Positions 35,288 through 44,677 of a stretch of DNA of 64,000 bases are shown here, one piece after another. The DNA is from Oscillospiraceae bacterium. Its GTDB lineage: Bacteria; Bacillota; Clostridia; Oscillospirales; Ruminococcaceae. The notes below the pieces were generated by a model. The model saw only the letters and a list, made by a program, of their open reading frames with translations. It made no database searches and had not been told where the DNA came from. A program made the position numbers and the translations under genes. Location: NCBI GenBank assembly GCA_017847835.1, contig JAGASH010000003.1:62001-126000 (forward strand), given 5' to 3'. Each line of letters begins with the position of its first letter. Within the stretch, counting starts at the first letter, position 1.

Positions 35288-36592
35288 ATGAACGAGATGA
35301 ATTATATGAGCGCCGCGCTGGAGTTTTTTGCGGCAACCATAACGGGTGTTATGCTGATAGGCTGCTTCGCGGAGCGCTCGTACAAGGACACAACGGGAAA
35401 GCTCTTGATTTGTTTTTTGACGGCGAATATGCTTATGCTGTTGGTGGACGCGCCGATTTGCCTTTTGCTTGACGAGCCTTCGCCCGAAAAAGTGCCCGCG
35501 ATTAAGGTGCTCTCGTTCTTCTCGGACGCATTTGCGTGTACGCTGGTTTCGCTCTACGCCTACTGCGCGACCGCTTACATATCCACAAAAAAGAAAATCT
35601 CCTATCGTTACGCGCACATTATCACGGCATTTTGCGCGGCGGCGGTTATTTCGTTTTTGATATCCGCATTCAACGGAATGTACGTCAGCTATGACGAAAC
35701 CGGGCGCGATATCCCGGGACCGCTTTTCCTTGTAAGTCAGTTGATTTACGTCATACTTCCGGCACTCACGATGGCGCTTGCTATTGTCAACCGAAAAACG
35801 CTCGGACGGCGTGATACGATTGTGTTTGTGCTTTTCGGGGCAATCCCCGTGGTTATGATACCCGTGCAAATTTTTTGGAATGTTGTTCCCGTGTACCTCG
35901 CTTCGACTGTTTCGATGACCTTTCTCTATACATCGATACATATTTTACAGGTGCAAAACGCTGCGGAAATGGAGAAAAAGCTGGTTGAACAGGAGCTTGC
36001 CTTGTCGGAGAGCCGAAACGCGCTTGTTTTATCGCAAATTCAGCCGCATTTTCTGTACAACGCGCTCACGTCAATTTACCGACTTTGCGACGTTAAACCC
36101 GAGGCAGCGAAGGAAGCGGTGAGTGATTTCTCCAAATATCTTCGCGGCAACCTCAACTCAATCAAGAAAACAAATCTCATCTCCTTTGCCGAGGAGCTTA
36201 ATCACACGAAAGCGTATCTTTCGCTTGAAAAAATCCGTTTTGATGACGAGCTGGAGATACGCTATGACATCAGCGTAAGCGAGTTTTTTATCCCGCCGAT
36301 GACGATTGAGCCGCTGGTTGAAAACGCCGTAAATCACGGTATAAGCGACCTTCCCGACGGCGGCTGCGTGACGATAAGCACGGCGGAATTTCCCGATTTT
36401 TATGAAATTCGGGTGAGCGACAACGGCGTTGGTTTTGACCCGAACAATCTCCCGAACGACGGAAAGCTGCACATCGGAATTTCCTCGGTTCGCAGCCGAC
36501 TTCAGATAATGTGCAGCGGCACGCTTGATTTCATCAGCTCTGAAAACAGCGGCACAACCGCGATTATCAAAATACCGAAAGGAGCGGAATAG
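35288..36592 (+). CDS. LytS/AgrC-like sensor histidine kinase (His_kinase family)
   Basis: 434 residues from ATG 35288 (GAAGGAC ribosome binding site upstream). Six to seven TM segments fill ~1-215. The phosphoacceptor box QIQPHFLYNALTSIYRL is of the His_kinase (PF06580) type, and the HATPase has NAVNHGISD and DNGVGFD. It is 0 bp from the response regulator and forms a two-component system with it. Signal unknown; the following secreted protease and lipoprotein are possible targets by position. Confidence 0.92.
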   Translation: MNEMNYMSAALEFFAATITGVMLIGCFAERSYKDTTGKLLICFLTANMLMLLVDAPICLLLDEPSPEKVPAIKVLSFFSDAFACTLVSLYAYCATAYISTKKKISYRYAHIITAFCAAAVISFLISAFNGMYVSYDETGRDIPGPLFLVSQLIYVILPALTMALAIVNRKTLGRRDTIVFVLFGAIPVVMIPVQIFWNVVPVYLASTVSMTFLYTSIHILQVQNAAEMEKKLVEQELALSESRNALVLSQIQPHFLYNALTSIYRLCDVKPEAAKEAVSDFSKYLRGNLNSIKKTNLISFAEELNHTKAYLSLEKIRFDDELEIRYDISVSEFFIPPMTIEPLVENAVNHGISDLPDGGCVTISTAEFPDFYEIRVSDNGVGFDPNNLPNDGKLHIGISSVRSRLQIMCSGTLDFISSENSGTTAIIKIPKGAE

Positions 36593-37387
36593 ATGAACAT
36601 AGTAGCTGTTGATGATGAAAAGCTGGCGCTGGAGCTGCTGGTTGATTCGATAGAAAAAGTTGTTCCCGAAGCGAAGGTGAACGGTTTTCGGAAAACCGCA
36701 GACGCGATTTCCTATGTGGGAGAGAACGGCTGCGACGTTGCTTTTCTTGACATAAAAATGCGCGGAATGACGGGCTTGGAGCTTGCGCGGCAGCTCAAGG
36801 AAATCTGCTGCGATGTAAACGTTATTTTCGTGACTGGTTACTCGGAGTATTCGCTGGACGCGTTTCGGCTGTACGCAAGCGATTACTTGCTCAAACCCGC
36901 GACACCCGAGGCGGTGAAACAGGCACTTTCGCATCTCCGCACGCCGGTTGTGCCGAAAAACGAGAAGAAAATCCGCTTTCAGTGTTTCGGCAACTTCGAG
37001 GTTTTCTGCGACGGGAAACCGCTTGTGTTTAAGCGGCAAAAGGCGAAGGAACTGCTTGCTTATCTCGTTGACCGGATGGGCGCGGGCGTGACAATGGGCG
37101 AGCTTATCGCGGTGCTGTGGGAGGAAGGTCCCGACACACATTCCCGCCAAAGCAACCTCCGAAACCTGATAAGTGAGCTGAAAAAAACGCTTGCCGAGGC
37201 GGGCACGGAGGACATAATTCTGAAAAGCCGAAACACCATTTCGCTTGATTGTGACGCGGTTGAGTGCGATTATTTCGACTTTCTGCGGCACATTCCGTAT
37301 GCCGTGAACCGATACCGCGGCGAGTATATGAACCAATACTCGTGGGCTGAAATGACAACTGCTGAAATTTCGGACAAGCTGAGTTGA
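36593..37387 (+). CDS. Response regulator with SARP-like winged-helix output
   Basis: 264 residues. The receiver domain (1-~120) has VDDE, FLDIKMRGMTGLEL (phospho-Asp) and KPATPE (Lys). The output region (~125-235) reads IRFQCFGNFEVFCDGKPL and KRQKAKELLAYLVDRMGAGVTMGELIAVLW, which matches the N-terminal DNA-binding part of SARP-type activators rather than LytTR, the usual partner of this kinase class. It starts immediately after the kinase stop. Confidence 0.87.
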   Translation: MNIVAVDDEKLALELLVDSIEKVVPEAKVNGFRKTADAISYVGENGCDVAFLDIKMRGMTGLELARQLKEICCDVNVIFVTGYSEYSLDAFRLYASDYLLKPATPEAVKQALSHLRTPVVPKNEKKIRFQCFGNFEVFCDGKPLVFKRQKAKELLAYLVDRMGAGVTMGELIAVLWEEGPDTHSRQSNLRNLISELKKTLAEAGTEDIILKSRNTISLDCDAVECDYFDFLRHIPYAVNRYRGEYMNQYSWAEMTTAEISDKLS

Positions 37388-37472
37388 GAGAAAAATCAGG
37401 GTTTCGGAGGAATGTTGCACTTTATTATGTATAATATAGGTGCAAACTGTGAGAAATACTGTTTAATTCTAT

Positions 37473-39281
37473 ATGAAAATGAAGATAAAAAAGAGAATTT
37501 ATGTAATCGTCGGAGCAGTTTTGCTGGTTTTGGGAATTGCTGCGGCGATTTTTCTGTTCACGCGAAACGCCGTGCCGCAAGGTTCAAGCTCGGCAATGAC
37601 AAGCGTTTCCGAAGAAAAAACTCCGCTGTCAAAGGCAACGCTGCTGATTTATATGTGCGGGAGTTCGCTTGAAACAACGGGCGGCGCGGCTTCGGCAAAT
37701 ATTCGGGAAATGCTTGGCGCGCGCGTTGAGGACGGGGTGAATATCGTAATTCAGACGGGTGGTGCGCGAAAGTGGCGCGGGTTTGATATCCCGAACGATA
37801 AACTTGCGCGCTATTCCGTTCAAGGCGGCGAGCTCGTCAAGGTTGGTGAAACCGCGCTTGCAAATATGGGTGAGGCGGCGACTCTCGCTGATTTCGTTCA
37901 ATGGGGAACGCAGAGCTTTCCCGCCGAGGAAACCTCGCTTGTTTTGTGGAACCACGGTGGCGGTTTTGTCAAAGGCGCGTGCTTTGACGAGCTGTTTTCG
38001 GGCGACTCGCTCACGGTGATGGAAATCGCGGTTGCGCTCCAGGAGTGCTGTCTTGAGAAAAAGCTCGCTTTCATCTGCTTTGACGCGTGCAAAATGGCGT
38101 GCTTCGATACCGCCGTTTCAATCAGCCCTTTCGCCGATTTTATAATAGCTTCGCAAGACCTTGAACACGCAGGCGGGCTGGATTATAAGGTTATCGCGGA
38201 AAATCTCGGAGAGCGCGATTTCTACGAAAAAGTCCTCCGAAGCTACGCCGAAAAGCACGGCAACAAGGGTTACTACACGCTCTCCTGCACGGATTTATCA
38301 CGGATTGACATACTTCGCGAGGCGCTTCACAAAACAGTTTCCGCGATGTCCGAGAAAGACGGCGAAGCGAAAATTCCCGAGGCTTTGCTAAACGCCGATA
38401 TTATCGAAAATTCCTCAAACGGCTTCTATGATTTCGGGGCGGTTGCGGAATTTTTTGGCGTTGAAACGGGAATTTCCGAGGTTGTTCAAACCGAAAATTC
38501 TCCGTCAAAGCAAGCCGCTTCGGGACTGAATTTGCTGTTCCCCGCAGACGAAAAGCAGCTTCAGAGCTACCTTCCGATTTGCACGGACGAGGTGTACAAG
38601 AGCTTTCTCGAGAGTTATTTCGCGAAAAACAGTGCTTGCGAATTCAGCTTTGAGGACAGGGGTTTTGTTGACGGGGAACGGCTGAGTTTTACCGTGAAAA
38701 GCGGCGCGGAAAAGTACATTCGGCGAATGGAATACACGCTCGGCGCGGTGGATTTGGAGAATGACGCTTATTACCAAATGGGCACGGACAACGATTTCTC
38801 GCAACACGGCAGCACCTTTTCCGTAAATTTCACGGGGCGATGGGTGTATTTCGGCGGGTATGCACTGAACTGCCAAATTATGACCGAGAAAAACAACTAC
38901 ACGGTTTATCGCTCGCCCGTGCGGATAAACGGCGCGGACGCCGAACTGATTTTCACCTACAACAGCTCAACCCGCAAGGCAAAGCTGAACGGCTATGTTC
39001 TTACGGGCGATGTCACGGGAAGAATTATGACGCTTGCGGAGAACGATGAGGTCACCGTGCTGTTCAAGGAGATGTTCAGCGAAACGCTGGCTGAATACGC
39101 AAAATTCATCTACAACAGCGACTGCGCGCTTGAAATAAAGACGCTTCCCGACGGGATTTACGTCTTTCAAGCGGTAATCACGGATATCTTTGGAAACGAG
39201 CATTACACAAATATTGCCGTTTCGGAAATTACCGACGGCAAATCGGAAATTGACGGGATAATAACCAATGTGGAAAGCTGA
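37473..39281 (+). CDS. Clostripain-family (C11) cysteine peptidase, membrane-anchored
   Basis: 602 residues. One N-terminal TM/signal anchor (~10-29) precedes the C11 domain. The catalytic dyad is His161 in LWNHGGG and Cys206 in CFDACKMA; these peptidases cut after Arg or Lys and self-process. The C-terminal ~230 residues form a beta-rich extension of unknown role. It lies 85 bp after the response regulator in the same direction, so it may be under its control. An alternative start two codons downstream cannot be excluded. Confidence 0.88.
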   Translation: MKMKIKKRIYVIVGAVLLVLGIAAAIFLFTRNAVPQGSSSAMTSVSEEKTPLSKATLLIYMCGSSLETTGGAASANIREMLGARVEDGVNIVIQTGGARKWRGFDIPNDKLARYSVQGGELVKVGETALANMGEAATLADFVQWGTQSFPAEETSLVLWNHGGGFVKGACFDELFSGDSLTVMEIAVALQECCLEKKLAFICFDACKMACFDTAVSISPFADFIIASQDLEHAGGLDYKVIAENLGERDFYEKVLRSYAEKHGNKGYYTLSCTDLSRIDILREALHKTVSAMSEKDGEAKIPEALLNADIIENSSNGFYDFGAVAEFFGVETGISEVVQTENSPSKQAASGLNLLFPADEKQLQSYLPICTDEVYKSFLESYFAKNSACEFSFEDRGFVDGERLSFTVKSGAEKYIRRMEYTLGAVDLENDAYYQMGTDNDFSQHGSTFSVNFTGRWVYFGGYALNCQIMTEKNNYTVYRSPVRINGADAELIFTYNSSTRKAKLNGYVLTGDVTGRIMTLAENDEVTVLFKEMFSETLAEYAKFIYNSDCALEIKTLPDGIYVFQAVITDIFGNEHYTNIAVSEITDGKSEIDGIITNVES

Positions 39282-39330
39282 TGTTTTCGCATTTGGTCAA
39301 ATAAAAAAATAATTGCAGAAAGGAAACGCT

Positions 39331-42300
39331 ATGAAAAAGAGAATAATTGCGGCTGTTATGGCGGCGGTGATGTGCTTTTCCGTCACTTCTTGCACAGATA
39401 GCTCCGACAAAAAGCAATGGCAAATCACCGAGGAAGAAAGAGAGCAGCTTGTCGAGCTTTCGTGCAAAGCGGTGCAAAACGGCGAAACACTTGAAATCAC
39501 GCTCGCCTGTGACGAGGATTTGTTCAAGGACGATATTGCAAAGAGCAGCATTGCAGTAAATGTGTATGAATATCAGCCCAAAGAGAAAACCGAGGGCAGC
39601 GAAACATCATCAGATGTATCTCCCGAAACCTCAACAAGCGGCGAGGAACAGCCAAACGAGCCGCAGAGCAGCTTCTCCGAGGCAAAGGAAATTACCGATT
39701 ACACCTTGACGAGAGTTGACGCGAAAACGCTGTCTATCACGTTCAAGAACCCGTTTGAGTACGGCGCGTACGATTTCTACATACACAAAAACGGCACGTC
39801 AAGCGGGAAATTCGCCGTTGGCTCGTACTATAAAATTCCCGAAAATGACAGCTCCGCGCAAAAACTTGTTTCCGCGGAGATTGACGGCACAATCTACAAC
39901 GGCGCGGAAAATCCTGTTTTGAAGGTAACGCTGGAGAACGCTACTGTAAAGGACGTTAAGCCCGAAGATATTGAATTATCGGGCGCGTTCGAGGATTTGA
40001 GCATCTCGTCCGTTACATCAAACGGCAGCGAAATTACCATAAACACGGTCGGCGACGTTCGGATTTGCTCCGCGCCTTACGGCTATGCAACCGTTTCGGA
40101 AAGCGTTCTGGATACCGGATACGAACTTATGGCAACCGTTGATATCGAAAATCCCGCCGCTTATATTCTCGAAAATTCTTACGCTTACGACAACGGCACG
40201 CTGAAATTTGACGTTGAACTTTCGGGCGCGAAGGCAGTCAAGAGCGGCGATGAGCTTGCCGACGCTATCACGATTAACGATATGCACATCGACTCGGCTG
40301 CCGCAAATTCCGACGGAAGCGTGATTTCGGTTAGCTTCCCGACAAATGCTGCCGATTTGGATTCCGCGATACTGTCGGTTGTTGACAAGCAGCTCGTGAT
40401 AAAGAACAGCGCGCTTTCCTGCCAGACCGATGTGTTGTTGGAAATCCCCGACTGCGGCGCTTACCTCAACGCTTATCTTGATTATATCGAAAAGACAGAC
40501 GGCGGCTTTAAGGGAACGCTTGTCCTTGTGCCGATTTACGGCAGCTTCAGCAATCTGACCGCTGCGGATTTGACCTTTGACGGTGATTTAGCGAATGCAA
40601 AAATTACCGAAATCAAAAACGAGGAATCTTCAACAACCGTCACCTTTACATTCAACAGCGATAAATCCCTCGATAACAGCATTTTCGAGGGCGGAGTTAA
40701 GGTTGCTCGCGGGAAGCTGCTGAATGCTTGGGGAACGCCGTCCGACGATACATCAGATACCTTTGGTTATATGGCTGAATCGGTGAGAGGCGACAAAAGC
40801 AAAGTCAAGGAGATTATCGCAGAGCTTTCAAAGGCAAAGAAGGAGTTTGACAACATCAAAAAAATTGCCGAAATCATTATCAGTGCCGGAAAATCCGCAT
40901 ACAATCTTGATATAAAGTCCTTTGTCGGTTCGTCCAAAAAGCTTATGGAAACGCTGGGCTTTATCAAGAGCGCGCCCGATAAAATGGATAAGATTTATTC
41001 CGCGATTGAGTCTGTGAGAGTTGAAGTGGAAAATCTTGATAAAAAGATGGACACTATAATGGCGTCACTCAAAGAACAGATGGACTATATGGCTTCCGGA
41101 ATAGATAAGGACCTCTATATAAACGCAACAAAAGGCTGGACCGATTTCTGCACATCTTATATAGACCCCCTTGAAGCCGTATTCAATTCTGTCAGCAACG
41201 ATATGCGTTCAAATGTCATAGATTTAGTACAATATGTCAAGGCAGGCGACACGCTGACCGTTGTATATGACATAAACGGCGGACTTACGATTGCAAACAA
41301 GCTCAAAGATACCTACTCTGTTGAAAATATTGCGATTGACAAGGAAAAAACTCTTACCCTTACCCTTGACGAAAACAGCTTCCCCAACGCCTCGGCTGAT
41401 TTTTCCAAATATGCAAAAGTTGAGGCAGGACTTGAAGAAGACATTAAAAATCTTATTATTGAACAGGGGCTTGCAGCCGATGACGAGGCAGTTGAAAAAC
41501 TGACGAAAGAGTTTATGGCAAGCGTCACGTCAAAAGCAATGTATGACGCTCTCACCAAAGACCCCCAGACCCTCAACAACATACAGAATTATTACACTAA
41601 ATTCTGCGCAAATCTGAGGGGTGACACTATGTCTTCTCCGCTTTCATACAGGTTCTACAGTGTTTATGCGTACTACAATTTCCAGTATGAAGCAGAGGAG
41701 TATCTGACCGAATTTAACGATTACCTCAAAGCGTTTACAATCAAATACGGCAGCTTTGCAATGCTTGCCGCTTCATACAACAGAGGTTATGACAAGGAGA
41801 GCAATCCTATTGCTAAAGACATAGAGAGCACCCTCAAATTCCTTGAGAATAACACCGGTCTGCACGAGCTTCCCGATGATACCTATGAGTGGTGCTATGT
41901 GATTGACCGACCGATAAAAATGCATATTGTAAAAATTGGCTTGCCATTTTCGCAAGCTAACATAAAGGTGGAGCGGCCGTGGTTTACACCATACGGCGGT
42001 TTAGGTAATTATGTCACATTTTTGAACTGGAACGCAAGCTATTCGATAAAAGAAGAAAAAAAGATGCTCGAGACCGACATAACTAACCCCTCACATCGTA
42101 AGATTTCTTATACACCTATCCATTCTTGGCTTCAGCTTTCAGATTTCAGCGATAATATAAACAAGTCAAGGCTTTCTGCCGCTTCACTTGACAGAATTAA
42201 GAAAAGATATCTGCGGATGGGTTACAGCGCAGACAATTTCTTCGATTATATGACGAGCGAACATCTGTTCAAGACGGGAATTGACAACAGAACCGATTAT

Positions 42301-42744
42301 GGTTTGATCCCTTATCGTTATGCAAACGAGCGCAGTCTTTTCAACGAAAAATACCTTGTTCTCACTTCCTTTGACGGCTGGAATTCATTCTCCGAGTCTA
42401 ATCCGCAAACGCTTTATACAACGATGAATTACGGCTATAAAGAACACGGAATTGAGGACTATAAGCTCGAAAAAAGCTATTTGGTACCGAGCGGTAAAGT
42501 GAGAAAAGCGAAGTATTTCTCATATTGCGAGAACATAATGGGTACGGTTTACAATCTGAATCCGGGCAGGTACGAACCGACCAGCGAATCCAAAGCGCTT
42601 ATTTCAAGAGCACTCTACGGCGAAGACATCTTGACGCAAGATCACTGGATGGAATTCCGCAACACAATCTTTGACAACAAAGACCTTGGTGCAGGCTGCT
42701 ACGATATCTATTCACCGGAATTCATCGAGTACGAAGTTTATTGA
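39331..42744 (+). CDS. Very large secreted lipoprotein, function unknown
   Basis: 1137 residues from ATG 39331 (AAAGGAAA ribosome binding site; an upstream TTG is rejected). The signal peptide MKKRIIAAVMAAVMCFSVTSC has a lipobox Cys. A Ser/Glu-rich linker (~70-115) leads to three or four repeated Ig-like beta modules (~120-490; each has a SAEIDGTIYNG- or TAADLTFDGDL-like start). An alpha-helical coiled segment follows (~495-620), then a unique C-terminal half rich in aromatic residues. It follows the clostripain gene by 49 bp and may be part of one surface-expressed unit with it. No enzyme motif is recognised. Confidence 0.75.
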   Translation: MKKRIIAAVMAAVMCFSVTSCTDSSDKKQWQITEEEREQLVELSCKAVQNGETLEITLACDEDLFKDDIAKSSIAVNVYEYQPKEKTEGSETSSDVSPETSTSGEEQPNEPQSSFSEAKEITDYTLTRVDAKTLSITFKNPFEYGAYDFYIHKNGTSSGKFAVGSYYKIPENDSSAQKLVSAEIDGTIYNGAENPVLKVTLENATVKDVKPEDIELSGAFEDLSISSVTSNGSEITINTVGDVRICSAPYGYATVSESVLDTGYELMATVDIENPAAYILENSYAYDNGTLKFDVELSGAKAVKSGDELADAITINDMHIDSAAANSDGSVISVSFPTNAADLDSAILSVVDKQLVIKNSALSCQTDVLLEIPDCGAYLNAYLDYIEKTDGGFKGTLVLVPIYGSFSNLTAADLTFDGDLANAKITEIKNEESSTTVTFTFNSDKSLDNSIFEGGVKVARGKLLNAWGTPSDDTSDTFGYMAESVRGDKSKVKEIIAELSKAKKEFDNIKKIAEIIISAGKSAYNLDIKSFVGSSKKLMETLGFIKSAPDKMDKIYSAIESVRVEVENLDKKMDTIMASLKEQMDYMASGIDKDLYINATKGWTDFCTSYIDPLEAVFNSVSNDMRSNVIDLVQYVKAGDTLTVVYDINGGLTIANKLKDTYSVENIAIDKEKTLTLTLDENSFPNASADFSKYAKVEAGLEEDIKNLIIEQGLAADDEAVEKLTKEFMASVTSKAMYDALTKDPQTLNNIQNYYTKFCANLRGDTMSSPLSYRFYSVYAYYNFQYEAEEYLTEFNDYLKAFTIKYGSFAMLAASYNRGYDKESNPIAKDIESTLKFLENNTGLHELPDDTYEWCYVIDRPIKMHIVKIGLPFSQANIKVERPWFTPYGGLGNYVTFLNWNASYSIKEEKKMLETDITNPSHRKISYTPIHSWLQLSDFSDNINKSRLSAASLDRIKKRYLRMGYSADNFFDYMTSEHLFKTGIDNRTDYGLIPYRYANERSLFNEKYLVLTSFDGWNSFSESNPQTLYTTMNYGYKEHGIEDYKLEKSYLVPSGKVRKAKYFSYCENIMGTVYNLNPGRYEPTSESKALISRALYGEDILTQDHWMEFRNTIFDNKDLGAGCYDIYSPEFIEYEVY

Positions 42745-42754
42745 TTAAACGAAA

Positions 42755-42788
42755 AGGCTGTCGCACAAAAGCGGCAGCCTGTTTTTTC
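42755..42788 (+). terminator. Terminator of the lipoprotein gene
   Basis: AGGCTGTCGC / GCGGCAGCCT stem (one mismatch) followed by GTTTTTT. Confidence 0.82.
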
Positions 42789-42820
42789 GTCTGCAAGAAG
42801 GTAAGCAACCTGATAATAAG

Positions 42821-43006
42821 AAGTGTACCACCGCTTTTTTTGTTTCCCTGATTTGCACAAATGGCTTTGTTATGCGGTTTGCCATTTGGATAAATTTGTA
42901 AATTCATCGATTTCAGGCGGTTTTTGGGTGACTGTGTAACCAAACTGTACCCAAGAAATGCCCGAATTTTACTTGGCAATCTTCTCGATTTTACAGGTGT
43001 GACCCT
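42821..43006. repeat. Internal copy of the ~190-bp direct repeat
   Basis: Matches 32838-33028 closely, including degenerate TGTACCC sites (42934-42955) and the IEKIAK-stop coding end. Unlike the left copy it is not preceded by a tRNA fragment. Confidence 0.75.
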
Positions 43007-43166
43007 TGCTGTCGTCATAGCTTATTCCAACGAGCAGAATTTCTCCGCTGAAAGCGTTGAGCTTTTCCGTGTAGTTTTTCTGCTTAATCTGTTCAAGAGC
43101 GTTATCGGCGGAGTTTGGGAGCTCGCTGTTGATGCCGCTCGTGGCATAGCGCTGGTTGTTGAACAT
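42972..43166 (-). pseudogene. C-terminal fragment of a PD-(D/E)XK-nuclease-domain ATPase with a new 5' end
   Basis: 64 residues. The last ~45 (ALEQIKQKNYTEKLNAFSG, EILLVGISYDDSKGHTCKIEK) are the C-terminus of the AAA-ATPase/PD-(D/E)XK family, whose catalytic core should lie upstream but is missing. The first ~15 (MFNNQRYATSGIN) look like the start of a DUF960-type small protein and carry a good AAGGAGAG ribosome binding site. The ORF is thus a chimera formed by recombination. It may be translated, but the nuclease active site is absent. Confidence 0.6.
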
Positions 43167-43182
43167 TGCTTTCTCTCCTTTA

Positions 43183-43222
43183 CATAAAAATTTCCCCATA
43201 TCCTGCACGGATATGGGGATTT
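43183..43222. terminator. Strong hairpin upstream of the PD-(D/E)XK fragment
   Basis: A ~14-bp stem (CCCCATATCC / GGATATGGGG core) is flanked by A- and T-runs. The remaining gap to 43531 is extremely AT-rich and has no gene that I can support. Confidence 0.6.
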
Positions 43223-43531
43223 TCTGTTTGCCGTTATAAACGGATAGCTTATATATAGCTACACGAATATAATATATAAGCAAAATTTTGATTTTTTGCA
43301 AAAGAAAAAGCTCCGAACCCTCTTGGATTCGGAGAAATAATTTTTTACAACACAATAACAATATATTGAAGGTAGTGTAGCACACAATCATTACCTTGCC
43401 ACAATACTCTTAAATATAATAATGATAAATAAGCAATAAATATAGTATATAATTATTCTTATATATACTTTATATTGTAATATTTATTGTTTTATATTGA
43501 TTTATACTAATGTTATAAAAGGAGGATTTTT

Positions 43532-43798
43532 ATGAAAGACAAAATAATTCGATGTAGGGTGAGCGCGGAGGAAAAAGAGTTGATTTCGCGGCGTTATAAG
43601 GAACTTGGTTATTCATCGGAAAGCAGTTATATTGCCGACAAAGTTTTGCGTGAGGAGAAGCTGGTTAATCCGTTTGTGATGACGAAACTTGAGAACATCA
43701 GAAGGATAATAAACGAGTGTGCGCCGGGTGTAAGCACAGAGTGCAGGGAACAATTCAATCGTGAGGTGAACGAGCTATGGAAATCGTTAAATTGGTAG
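43532..43798 (+). CDS. MobC-like ribbon-helix-helix mobilisation accessory protein
   Basis: 88 residues. The N-terminus KDKIIRCRVSAEEKELISRRYKELG is typical of plasmid mobilisation relaxosome (MobC/RHH) proteins that bind oriT and help the relaxase. AAAGGAGG precedes the ATG. It overlaps the relaxase-like gene by 22 bp. The AT-rich gap just upstream is a natural place for an origin of transfer, but no nic site can be assigned. Confidence 0.7.
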   Translation: MKDKIIRCRVSAEEKELISRRYKELGYSSESSYIADKVLREEKLVNPFVMTKLENIRRIINECAPGVSTECREQFNREVNELWKSLNW

Positions 43799-44253
43799 AT
43801 GAAACGTACAGAAGTGTTGATATAAAGGCGCACGACAGTCTTGAAACCATTATACACTATATTTTATATAGGAAAGATATGAATAAACCGTGGAATTACA
43901 TTGGAGGTATTGGAATAAATCCGTATAATGCGGCATTTCAGTTCAGAGCAGTAAAGCGTTATTTCAGAAAAGACGATGAATCGAGGCGGCAGCTGCGGCA
44001 TTTTGTGGTCAGCTTTGAAAACGGGTTATGCGTTGACGCTTACACGGCGTATATTCTTGCGGGCGAGATTGCAAAATACTATTCTGACAAGTACCAGATA
44101 ATCTATGCAGTTCACGAGGGCACAGACAATGTTCATATTCATTTCGGAATGAACACGGTGAGCTACGTTGACGGGAGTATGTATTCGGAAGGGTATGGGG
44201 ATTATTTCAGATTAAAGTGTTTTGTTGAAAATTTGGTTAAAGCGTATATCTAA
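43777..44253 (+). CDS. Short relaxase/mobilisation nuclease-domain protein
   Basis: 158 residues. It has the relaxase metal-binding motif HEGTDNVHIHFGMN (three His) near residues 110-123. Candidate catalytic tyrosines lie in IIHYILYRKD near residues 26-32. Classical relaxases are longer and carry extra domains; here the ORF ends ~35 residues after the His motif, so it is either one of the minimal relaxases or a truncated copy. Overlap with the MobC-like gene supports a mobilisation role for element A. Confidence 0.72.
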   Translation: MEIVKLVDETYRSVDIKAHDSLETIIHYILYRKDMNKPWNYIGGIGINPYNAAFQFRAVKRYFRKDDESRRQLRHFVVSFENGLCVDAYTAYILAGEIAKYYSDKYQIIYAVHEGTDNVHIHFGMNTVSYVDGSMYSEGYGDYFRLKCFVENLVKAYI

Positions 44254-44361
44254 ACTCACATGTTCGGAAGCATTGAGGAAAGCCGTTCATCGATTTTTGA
44301 TGTTAAATAATATTTTTTAAGTACAATATAATTTACCGCTGGGAACAGGAAATTTCAGCGA

Positions 44362-44384
44362 GTGTACCCAAAACTGTACCCAAG
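44362..44384. repeat. TGTACCC arm-type repeats, right end of element A
   Basis: GTGTACCCAAAA and CTGTACCCAAG in tandem, 29 bp left of the 86-bp att repeat; same motif as at 32951-32983. Confidence 0.55.
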
Positions 44385-44412
44385 ACGCTGTTCCCAACGA
44401 GTTCAGGACAAA

Positions 44413-44498
44413 AAGAAAAACCGCTCAACCCTGATGGTTAAGCGGTTTGTTGTGGCACGCCAGGAGGGATTCGAACCCCCGACCCTCTGGTTCGTAGC
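44413..44498 (-). repeat. 86-bp att direct repeat, left copy (tRNA-Arg 3' end plus terminator)
   Basis: Identical to 60161-60246 except for one base. It contains a displaced tRNA terminator hairpin (44421-44447) and the last 46 bases of tRNA-Arg (44453-44498). It marks the A/B junction. Confidence 0.9.
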
Positions 44499-44596
44499 TA
44501 AGGATAAATCTTTTTATGACGTTTTGTAATGTTTAACAAATCCTTTTACTGCGTGGCTTAACAGTCCTTGTTGTTTTGCAATTTTTAAGATTTTTT

Positions 44597-44635
44597 TGTG
44601 CGCTGTTGTAATTTTGGCGCACAAACGGCGCACAG
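44597..44635. repeat. GCGCACAAA arm-type repeats, left end of element B
   Basis: TTGTGCGC (44597-44604, inverted) and GGCGCACAAACGGCGCACA (44616-44634). The same GCGCACAAA pair occurs at the right end. Confidence 0.6.
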
Positions 44636-44677
44636 AAAATCAGCTGCCATCCTTGCCTCGAAATGCGACTTTTTCCG

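Larger units (their letters stand above)
32793..44498. mobile_element. Element A: tRNA-Arg-integrated element or remnant, no integrase visible
   Basis: It is bounded by tRNA-Arg 3' fragments at 32793-32837 and 44453-44498, with TGTACCC arm-type repeats inside both ends. Cargo is an AlbA/Schlafen-like gene, a kinase/regulator pair, a C11 protease, a very large lipoprotein, and a MobC-like plus relaxase-like pair near the right end. No integrase is present, so it is a decayed or trans-mobilised element. A second copy of its left-end sequence at 42821-43006 suggests internal rearrangement or two stacked elements. Confidence 0.65.
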
